7,022 bases of DNA from Actinomycetota bacterium. Lineage in GTDB: Bacteria; Actinomycetota; Nitriliruptoria; Euzebyales; Egibacteraceae. The stretch spans positions 1-7,022 of the forward strand of contig JAHWKQ010000120.1 of NCBI GenBank assembly GCA_019347785.1, read 5' to 3'. Positions 1 through 4,704 of this stretch are shown here, one piece after another; within the stretch, counting starts at the first letter, position 1, and the number at the start of each line of letters is the position of its first letter. The notes beneath the pieces were generated by a model, which was given only the letters and a program-made list of their open reading frames with translations, was not told the DNA's origin and did not search any database. The position numbers and the translations under genes were made by a program.

Positions 1-338
1 ACGCCGAGTACCACGCGGCCAAGGAGGAGCAGGGCAAGATGGAGGCCCGCATCCGCCAGCTCGACGACATGCTCCGGCGCGCGCAGGTGGGCGAGGCGCC
101 GGAGGGCGACGCCGCCGCGGCCGGCATGGTCGTCACCACGGTCGACGCTGACGGTGACACGGACACGTTCCTGCTCGGCAGCCGCGAGGACCGCGTCGAG
201 GGCATGGACGTGGTCAGCGTGGCGTCGCCGCTCGGGCGGGCGCTGGTGGGCCACCGCGCGGGGGACGCCGTCACCTATCAGGCGCCCGCCGGCTCCTTCT
301 CGGTCGAGATCGTCGACGTCCGTCCCCTCGACGGCTGA
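1..338 (+). CDS. greA: Transcription elongation factor GreA, C-terminal part (5' end cut by window edge)
   Basis: GreA binds the secondary channel of RNA polymerase and stimulates cleavage of backtracked transcripts so that stalled complexes restart. About 111 residues are visible of a family length near 160. The first full codon is at position 3, and the partial codon before it (..AC) fits the Asn of the family motif NAEYHAA. The visible part begins in the second helix of the N-terminal coiled coil (AEYHAAKEEQGKMEARI). It continues into the C-terminal FKBP-like domain, with GMVV, DTFLLGSRE and the signature SPLGRALVGHRAGD. The acidic tip residues that position the catalytic metal lie outside the window, so activity cannot be judged here. 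The ATG at 39 is internal, not the start. The stop is TGA at 336-338, and a hairpin follows within 20 nt. The family assignment is firm. Confidence 0.96.
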   Translation, partial: AEYHAAKEEQGKMEARIRQLDDMLRRAQVGEAPEGDAAAAGMVVTTVDADGDTDTFLLGSREDRVEGMDVVSVASPLGRALVGHRAGDAVTYQAPAGSFSVEIVDVRPLDG

Positions 339-356
339 CACGACCGCGGACCCCCC

Positions 357-386
357 GGCTCCGAACGTCCCATGGGGGATCGAGCC
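357..386 (+). terminator. Hairpin downstream of greA, probable terminator
   Basis: This is an imperfect stem-loop 18 nt after the greA stop. GGCTC (357-361) pairs with GAGCC (382-386), then GA with TC, then TCCC (368-371) with GGGA (376-379). The loop is ATGG, and the left arm carries small bulges (C362 and ACG 365-367). No T-run follows, as is common for actinobacterial terminators. The rest of the 119-bp gap up to the next gene shows no clear promoter. Pairing was found by eye and no folding energy was computed. Confidence 0.5.
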
Positions 387-457
387 TCAAGGTGCCCGGC
401 CATGGGTCCGACACGCCCTCAAGACCCCGCAGCCGGCGCCAGTCTCAAAGGACCGCC

Positions 458-622
458 ATGATCGAGTTGCTGTTCATCGCCGTATCCGCCGCCGCGGTCA
501 GCCGGCTCGCCCGCCTGAGCGTCTCGGACGCCACCCACGACCGGGGCGTCACCGTCGACGAGCGGGTGTGGGCGGACCTTCGCAGCCGCCTCGAGGGCGT
601 CGACCGCGACCGGGCGGCCTGA
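458..622 (+). CDS. Small unrecognised protein, 54 aa
   Basis: I do not recognise this protein. The start is ATG 458, chosen over an ATG at 392 because AAAGGA (447-452) sits 5 nt upstream of it and the 392-457 stretch encodes a Pro/Arg/Ser-rich segment that looks non-coding. Nearly every codon ends in G or C, as in the neighbouring genes, which supports real coding. The N-terminus is short and hydrophobic (MIELLFIAVSAAAVSRLARL), long enough for one membrane-associated or amphipathic helix. The remaining 34 residues are charged (ATHDRGVTVDERVWADLRSR) and end in an Arg/Asp-rich tail. No catalytic motif or cysteine is visible. It follows greA on the same strand but is separated by a hairpin, and it converges on the symporter gene. 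Its stop lies inside the hairpin at 611-638. It could be a small membrane-anchored protein; the function is unknown. Confidence 0.6.
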   Translation: MIELLFIAVSAAAVSRLARLSVSDATHDRGVTVDERVWADLRSRLEGVDRDRAA

Positions 623-638
623 GCGCGCTCACCGCCCG
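611..638. terminator. Compound 28-nt hairpin between convergent genes, probable bidirectional terminator
   Basis: The outer arms CGGGCGG (611-617) and CCGCCCG (632-638) are perfect reverse complements. Between them lies the 12-bp perfect palindrome TGAGCGCGCTCA (620-631), with only an unpaired CC at 618-619. The TGA stop (620-622) of the 54-aa gene is inside the structure, and the convergent symporter gene ends at 650. The position and symmetry suit a terminator serving both strands, although there is no T-run. It is the strongest hairpin I see in the window. Confidence 0.6.
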
Positions 639-649
639 AGACGACGTGG

Positions 650-2362
650 TCAGCTGAAGTACAGCCAGACGATGCAGACCAGGGCGAGCACGCCGATGCT
701 GAGAAGGACGTCGGCGCGGCGCCACCCCGGCCGCTCGGTCAACTGTGGCGACTCCGTCTCGGTCTTCGCGGCGCCCTCCTCGGTCCCGGTCGTCCCGCCG
801 GCGCCGGCCGTCCCGGCCACCACCGGCTCCTCCGCCGTCGAGTAGGTCAGGCCCGCCAGGCGCTCCCGCGGCGGTGGCGGGGTGACCAGGCTGACACCCA
901 CGAGGATCGCCACGCAGATCACGAACAGCCCCGCGGCGACGTGGAGGAAGTTCCACTCGGCGACGGTCTCCCACACGGTTCCCGCCGGCAGCCCGTCCTG
1001 GTTGAGCCCGTTCATGAGCTCCAGGATGAACCTGGTCAGCCCCATGACCGCCCCGGCGAGCAGCGACGTGATCGCACCCTGAGCGTTGACGCGGTGCCAG
1101 GCGATGCCCAGCAGGAACACCGCGGCGATCGGTGGGGCGATGTAGCCCTGCACGCTCTGCAGGTACACGTACAGCGTCGACGAGATGTTGTCGATGATCG
1201 GGATCGCCGCCAGCCCGAAGCCGGTCATGGCGGCCGTGGCGATGCGCCCCACCCACACGAGCTGGCGCTCGGAGGCCTGCGGCCGCAGCTCACGGTAGAT
1301 GTCCCAGGTGACCAGCGTGCTGGTGGAGTTGAACACCGACGACAGCGAGCTCATCAGCGCGGCCAGCAGGCCGGCGACGACGAGGCCGCGGATGCCGACC
1401 GGCAGGACGAAGCGCACGAGCGATGGCAGCGCCTGGTCGGCCTGCTCCAGCTGCAGCGCCCCCTGCTTGGCCAGGGCGAAGGCGATGACGCCGGGGATGA
1501 CGAACAGGAACAGCGGCAGCACCTTCAGGTAGGCCGCGAAGATCGTCCCGCGGCGGGCGTTGTCGTCGTTGCGGGCCGCCAGCGTGCGCTGGACGATCAC
1601 CTGGTCGGTGCACCAGTACCACACCCCCAGGATCGGCGCGCCGAACACGATGCCGGTCCACGGGAACTGCGGGTCGCTGAGCGGCCGCCACAGGCTCATG
1701 TAGTTCTCGCTGACGGCCGACGTCAGGCCGGTCCAGCCCCCCAGCTCCGCCAGGCCCAGCACGGTGACGAGCAGGGACCCGAAGACCAGCACGATCATCT
1801 GCATGGCGTCGGTGTAGACGACCGCGCGCAGGCCGCCCATGATGGTGTACACGCCGGTGAAGGCCACGGTCAGCAGCGCGCCGGTCCAGAAGCTGACCCC
1901 CATGAGGGCCTCGAAGACGATGCCGCCGGCGTACAGCGTCACCGCGATCTTGGTCAGCACGTACGCGACGATCGACACGATCGACAGGTACCAGCGCGAC
2001 GCCGGCGAGAACCGACGCTCCAGGAACTCCGGCATGGTGAACACGCCGCTTTTGACGTAGAAGGGCACGAAGACCCAGCCGAGCAGCAGCAGCACCAGCG
2101 AGGCGATCACCTCGAACTGCCCCACGGCCACCCCGCTGTCGGCCGCCGTGCCGGCCAGGCCGACGAGGTGCTCCGAGCCGATGTTCGACACGAACAACGA
2201 GGCGCCCACCACGAACCAGCCGACGTTGCGCCCGCTGAGGAAGTACCCGGCGGCGGTCTGGTCGGCCCGCTCCTGGCGGTAGGCCCACAGGGCGATCAGG
2301 GCGATCACGACGAAGTAGCCGATGAGCATGCCCCAGTCCAGCGCCTCCAACTGACCGGTCAT
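650..2362 (-). CDS. SSS-family sodium/sugar symporter, SGLT1-like
   Basis: This 570-aa integral membrane protein couples solute uptake to the sodium gradient (solute:sodium symporter family, LeuT-type fold, about 14 membrane helices). It follows human SGLT1 and Vibrio vSGLT along its length: ASLFVSNIGSEHLVG (54-68), GGLRAVVYTDAMQ (176-188), WYWCTDQVIVQRTLAAR (248-264), AAYLKVLP (276-283), LMSSLSSVFNSTSTL (336-350) and QSVQGYIAPPIAAVFLL (402-418). Residues matching the SGLT1 sugar site are present: N60, H65, E84, K280 and Q402 (SGLT1 N78, H83, E102, K321, Q457). Sodium-site serines S338 and S339 and the YTD aspartate D185 are also kept. Between the last two helices, residues about 495-549 form a polar Gly/Thr/Glu-rich loop, and the last helix ends the protein (VLLSIGVLALVCIVWLYF). 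The start is ATG 2362, with CAGGAG about 7 nt upstream (2370-2375). Sugar, perhaps glucose or galactose, is the likely substrate; myo-inositol or another polyol is possible. Confidence 0.93.
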   Translation of the reverse strand: MTGQLEALDWGMLIGYFVVIALIALWAYRQERADQTAAGYFLSGRNVGWFVVGASLFVSNIGSEHLVGLAGTAADSGVAVGQFEVIASLVLLLLGWVFVPFYVKSGVFTMPEFLERRFSPASRWYLSIVSIVAYVLTKIAVTLYAGGIVFEALMGVSFWTGALLTVAFTGVYTIMGGLRAVVYTDAMQMIVLVFGSLLVTVLGLAELGGWTGLTSAVSENYMSLWRPLSDPQFPWTGIVFGAPILGVWYWCTDQVIVQRTLAARNDDNARRGTIFAAYLKVLPLFLFVIPGVIAFALAKQGALQLEQADQALPSLVRFVLPVGIRGLVVAGLLAALMSSLSSVFNSTSTLVTWDIYRELRPQASERQLVWVGRIATAAMTGFGLAAIPIIDNISSTLYVYLQSVQGYIAPPIAAVFLLGIAWHRVNAQGAITSLLAGAVMGLTRFILELMNGLNQDGLPAGTVWETVAEWNFLHVAAGLFVICVAILVGVSLVTPPPPRERLAGLTYSTAEEPVVAGTAGAGGTTGTEEGAAKTETESPQLTERPGWRRADVLLSIGVLALVCIVWLYFS

Positions 2363-2397
2363 GGTGTCGCTCCTGTCCCCGAGCCGTCCGGCCCCCT

Positions 2398-2426
2398 AGC
2401 AAATGCCACACGTGTGATCAAGTCAA
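2398..2426 (-). promoter_or_regulatory. Candidate sigma70-type promoter of the symporter gene
   Basis: Read on the minus strand, TTGACT (2426-2421) matches the -35 consensus at 5 of 6 positions. A 17-nt spacer follows, then TTTGCT (2403-2398) as a weaker -10. Transcription would begin near 2391, giving a leader of about 30 nt with the CAGGAG ribosome binding site in it. The -35 hexamer contains the TGA stop of the polymerase gene (2425-2423), so the promoter starts exactly where the upstream gene ends. It is an AT-richer patch in very GC-rich surroundings. Confidence 0.5.
2407..2416. promoter_or_regulatory. Perfect 10-bp palindrome, candidate operator
   Basis: CACACGTGTG is a perfect palindrome lying wholly within the spacer of the candidate symporter promoter. 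A regulator bound there would cover both the -35 and -10 elements, which is the usual geometry for repression. The symmetry does not extend past the 10 bp. I cannot assign it to a regulator family, and no regulator gene is in the window. Confidence 0.4.
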
Positions 2427-4207
2427 CCGGGTCGGGGCTCGGGTGCCCAGCGGGGACGCACGGCGACGTCGACGGCCGCGGGCACGTCGCCCAGCACGCG
2501 CCCGGCGGCGACGGCCATGCCCTCGACGACGCGGGCCGCGACCTCGTCGGCCACATCGACGTCCGTCTCGACGACGAGCTCGTCGTGGACCACCAGCACG
2601 GGGCCGTCCGCGGAGGGACCCGCCGGCCCCATCCGGCGGCTCACCTCGGCCAGGGCGAGCTTGACCATGTCCGCGCCGGCGCCCTGGATGGGCGCGTTGC
2701 GCGCCATCCTCCCGCCCTGGTCGTCGTCCTCCAGCACCCGGATCCGGCCCAGCGGCGTGCGAACCCGGCCGGTGCGCCGGCCGGTCGCCTCGGCCTCGCG
2801 CAGCCACGCGGCGACCCGCGGGAAGGCGGCGAAGTAGCGCCGCATCACCTCGGCTGCCCGCTCCGGCGTCATGCCCGTGGCCCGGGCGAAGCCGCGGGTC
2901 CCCATCCCGTACATCAGTCCGAAGTTGAGCGCCTTGGCCGCCGACCGCCGCGCGGGGTCGACGGACTCCTCGGGAACGTCGAAGGCCATGGCCGCCGTGG
3001 CCCGGTGCAGGTCGCCGCCGCGCACGAAGACCTCCCGCAGCGCCTCGTCGCCGGAGACCGCCGCGAGGATCCGCAGCTCCTGCTGGGAGTAGTCGGCGAC
3101 CACGAGGGCCCGGCCCGGCGGCGCCAGGAAGCAGGAGCGGTAGCGGGCGTCGCGTGGCACCTGCGTGAGGTTGGGCTCACGGCAGGAGATCCGGCCCGTG
3201 CCCACGACCTGGCGCCAGTCGGCGTGTACCCGGCCGGTGCGGGGGTGTGCCACCCGCGTGGCCCAGTCCCCGCCCCAGTTGCCGGTGACCTTGCTGACCT
3301 GCCGGTACGCCAGCAGGGCGTCGACGGCCGGGTGGCCACGGTGGTCGCGCAGTGCGCGCTCGTGGACCTGCTCCAGATGGACGCCCAGGCGACCCAGCGC
3401 CGCCTTGACCTGGTCGGGCGAGTCGAGCTTGACCGGCGTCGGACCGAACAGGTCCCGGGGGCTGTCCTCGCACACCAGCGCCGCCTGGACCGCGGACTCC
3501 AGCCGGGGCAGCTCCTCCTCCAGCCGGCCGAGCGTGGCCAGCCAGCGACCGGGGTCGAAGCCGACCCCGCGCAGCTGCAGGTCGGCCAGCACCGGCATCG
3601 CGGCGAACTCCAGGCGCGCCACCTGGTTGAGGCCGTGCCCGGCCAGCTCGCCCCGCTGTCGCGCGAACACCTCCCACGTGGCCGTGGCGTCGTCGGCGGC
3701 GTAGCGCACCTGCTCGTCGGTCAGCGGGCCCCCGCCGGCGAAGCCGGCTCGCACGCTCTTGTCCAGGCGCATGCCCAGGCGGAACTCGGCGATGCGCGCC
3801 AGGCTCGAGGATCCCGGGGCGGTCGCGGCCCCGCCGCCGAGCAGCTGCTCCGCGAGCATGGTGTCGGCGACGCGGGTGACCTCGATGCCGGCCATCCACA
3901 GGAAGCGCAGGTCGAACGCCCCATGGTGGAAGACCTTGAGAACCTCCCGTGACGCCAGCAGCGGTCGCAGCGCCCGCGGGTCGCAGCGCTCGGCGTCGAC
4001 CACCAGCACCGGACGGCCGGGTCCGGCGGCCACCTGGACCAGCCGCAGGCGGTCCACGTGGGGGTCCCAGCCCGACGTCTCGGTGTCCACAGCGACGACC
4101 GGCGCGCCGCCCAGGTCGGCCAGCCACCGGTTGACGTCGTCGGGGGAGGTGGCGAGGGCGATCGGCCGGGGCGGCGGGGCGCTCACGCGCGGCGGCGTTG
4201 CGGCCAT
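2423..4207 (-). CDS. Family A (Pol I-like) DNA polymerase with active-looking 3'-5' exonuclease, no 5' nuclease domain
   Basis: Residue numbers count from an alternative GTG at 4225 (600 aa); ATG 4207 (594 aa) is preferred because TGGGG lies just upstream, whereas the GTG has no ribosome binding site. The order is a DnaQ-like 3'-5' exonuclease (about 40-190), then thumb, palm and fingers (about 200-600). Exonuclease motifs are complete: VDTETSGWD (D47, E49), HHGAFD (D105) and YAADDA (Y175, D179). Polymerase motif A is ADYSQQELRI (D378, E383), motif B has R427, K431, F435 and Y439 (RRSAAKALNFGLMYG), and motif C is VHDELV (H547, D548, E549). TGRISCREPNL (343-353) is the usual Pol I palm motif. 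Full-length bacterial Pol I is near 900 aa because of its N-terminal 5' nuclease, which is absent here. This is therefore probably a second Pol I-type enzyme for repair or gap filling, like the bifunctional exonuclease/polymerases of other actinobacteria and some phages. In motif A, Gln382 stands where E. coli Pol I has Ile709. Confidence 0.93.
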   Translation of the reverse strand: MAATPPRVSAPPPRPIALATSPDDVNRWLADLGGAPVVAVDTETSGWDPHVDRLRLVQVAAGPGRPVLVVDAERCDPRALRPLLASREVLKVFHHGAFDLRFLWMAGIEVTRVADTMLAEQLLGGGAATAPGSSSLARIAEFRLGMRLDKSVRAGFAGGGPLTDEQVRYAADDATATWEVFARQRGELAGHGLNQVARLEFAAMPVLADLQLRGVGFDPGRWLATLGRLEEELPRLESAVQAALVCEDSPRDLFGPTPVKLDSPDQVKAALGRLGVHLEQVHERALRDHRGHPAVDALLAYRQVSKVTGNWGGDWATRVAHPRTGRVHADWRQVVGTGRISCREPNLTQVPRDARYRSCFLAPPGRALVVADYSQQELRILAAVSGDEALREVFVRGGDLHRATAAMAFDVPEESVDPARRSAAKALNFGLMYGMGTRGFARATGMTPERAAEVMRRYFAAFPRVAAWLREAEATGRRTGRVRTPLGRIRVLEDDDQGGRMARNAPIQGAGADMVKLALAEVSRRMGPAGPSADGPVLVVHDELVVETDVDVADEVAARVVEGMAVAAGRVLGDVPAAVDVAVRPRWAPEPRPG

Positions 4208-4252
4208 GGCCCCAGTCTGCCCCACCGCGGGGACACCACCGCGTCCGGGTCA

Positions 4253-4297
4253 CCGCCGGGCGCCGCCGGCGGAGGGTGTCGGCGGCTCAGCGCCGCC
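4253..4297 (-). terminator. Two GC-rich hairpins at the 3' end of the GlsB-type gene
   Basis: GGCGGC (4281-4286) pairs with GCCGCC (4292-4297) around a 5-nt loop, and that loop holds the TGA stop of the minus-strand gene (4289-4287). Just beyond it, CCGCCGG (4253-4259) pairs with CCGGCGG (4266-4272) around a 6-nt loop. Either could end or attenuate transcription toward the polymerase gene that follows on the same strand. Neither has a T-run, and such short GC stems also arise by chance here, so the call is weak. Confidence 0.3.
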
Positions 4298-4538
4298 TGA
4301 CCAGGCGCAGGACCAGCAGCGCGATGACGGCGCCCACGAGGGACCAGAGGAAGGTCGTGGGCCGGACCTCCAGCTCGCTGCCGCTGACGACGCTGCCCAG
4401 GGTCCCGCCCACGTACGAGCCCACGACACCCAGCACCAGCGTGCCGATCAGCCCCATGGGGTCGCGGCCGGGGACCACGAGCCTCGCGAGCAGGCCGACG
4501 ACGAGACCCATGACGAGGAAGAGGATGAGCGCGAGCAC
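4287..4538 (-). CDS. GlsB/YeaQ/YmgE family small membrane protein
   Basis: This 83-aa protein, almost all membrane, has three hydrophobic segments at about 1-20, 28-52 and 63-80 and an Arg-rich C-terminus (RLVRRR). The family signature is clear: GLLARLVVPGRDPMG (15-29) followed by a Gly-rich helix (LVLGVVGSYVGG, 34-45). Length and layout match the family, formerly called transglycosylase-associated proteins, whose members are often induced by general stress. The biochemical role is not established. The start is GTG 4538: it gives the expected N-terminus directly before the first helix and has GGGG 6 nt upstream. Longer in-frame starts reaching 4742 would add a non-hydrophobic, Arg/Gly-rich stretch unlike the family. 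It is divergent from the mutase gene and lies upstream of the polymerase on the same strand. Confidence 0.88.
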   Translation of the reverse strand: MLALILFLVMGLVVGLLARLVVPGRDPMGLIGTLVLGVVGSYVGGTLGSVVSGSELEVRPTTFLWSLVGAVIALLVLRLVRRR

Positions 4539-4610
4539 GACAGACCCCGATCCGATACGACCTGACAGGACGGGCGCCGACCCCGCCGGCCCCGCTGACG
4601 TGGGCGACCC

Positions 4611-4636
4611 GTACCCGGCCGCACCCGGCCGCAACC
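4611..4636 (-). promoter_or_regulatory. Possible stress-sigma (SigB/SigF-like) promoter for the GlsB-type gene
   Basis: On the minus strand GGTTGC (4636-4631) and GGGTAC (4616-4611) are separated by 14 nt. This resembles the GTTT..GGGTA layout of SigB-type general stress promoters. Transcription would start about 65 nt before the GTG start codon. The match fits a stress-associated gene, but GGGTA-like words are frequent in GC-rich DNA and the -35 is only partial. Confidence 0.3.
4613..4632. repeat. Perfect tandem repeat of a decamer (2 copies)
   Basis: ACCCGGCCGC occurs twice head to tail, at 4613-4622 and 4623-4632, between the divergent GlsB-type and mutase genes. It lies under the candidate stress promoter. 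One helical turn (10 bp) separates the copies, which would suit a cooperative binding site, but slippage in GC-rich DNA is an equally good explanation. Confidence 0.6.
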
Positions 4637-4650
4637 ACCGTTGTCGGTGG
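4635..4650. promoter_or_regulatory. Perfect inverted repeat in the divergent intergenic region, candidate operator
   Basis: CCACCG (4635-4640) and CGGTGG (4645-4650) are exact reverse complements around TTGT. The site touches the -35 elements of the candidate promoters on both strands, so one regulator could act on both genes. It could equally be a plain hairpin. I cannot link it to a known regulator. Confidence 0.35.
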
Positions 4651-4677
4651 ACGCGCCGGCGCATCGCCGCGCACAAT
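4648..4677 (+). promoter_or_regulatory. Possible promoter of the mutase gene
   Basis: TGGACG (4648-4653) and CACAAT (4672-4677) are 18 nt apart, and each agrees with the sigma70 consensus at 4 of 6 positions. A transcript starting near 4684 would have a leader of about 20 nt carrying only the ribosome binding site. I looked in the 164 bp upstream of the mutase for a cobalamin riboswitch and saw neither a B12-box-like element nor enough leader to hold one. Confidence 0.3.
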
Positions 4678-4704
4678 GTCAAGCACGGACATCGAGGAGA
4701 CCGC

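Noticed and set aside
392..457. Longer start (ATG 392) for the 54-aa protein.
   Set aside because: The added segment is Pro/Arg/Ser-rich and has no ribosome binding site, while ATG 458 has AAAGGA at proper spacing and begins a hydrophobic helix.
941..3952. A 3-kb open frame (1003 codons) on the plus strand, antisense to the symporter and polymerase genes.
   Set aside because: Its translation is a low-complexity mix of His, Arg, Gln, Gly, Ala and Asp with no recognisable domain, it spans two well-supported genes and their promoter, and stop-free antisense frames are expected at this GC content.
4198..4704. An N-terminal extension of the mutase frame by 169 codons.
   Set aside because: It overlaps the divergent GlsB-type gene, has no family similarity, and the strong ribosome binding site GAGGAG fits the start at 4705.
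4541..4704. Cobalamin riboswitch upstream of the B12-dependent mutase.
   Set aside because: I see no B12-box-like element or multi-helix leader. The enzyme uses B12 as a cofactor, whereas such riboswitches usually control B12 synthesis, uptake or B12-independent alternatives.
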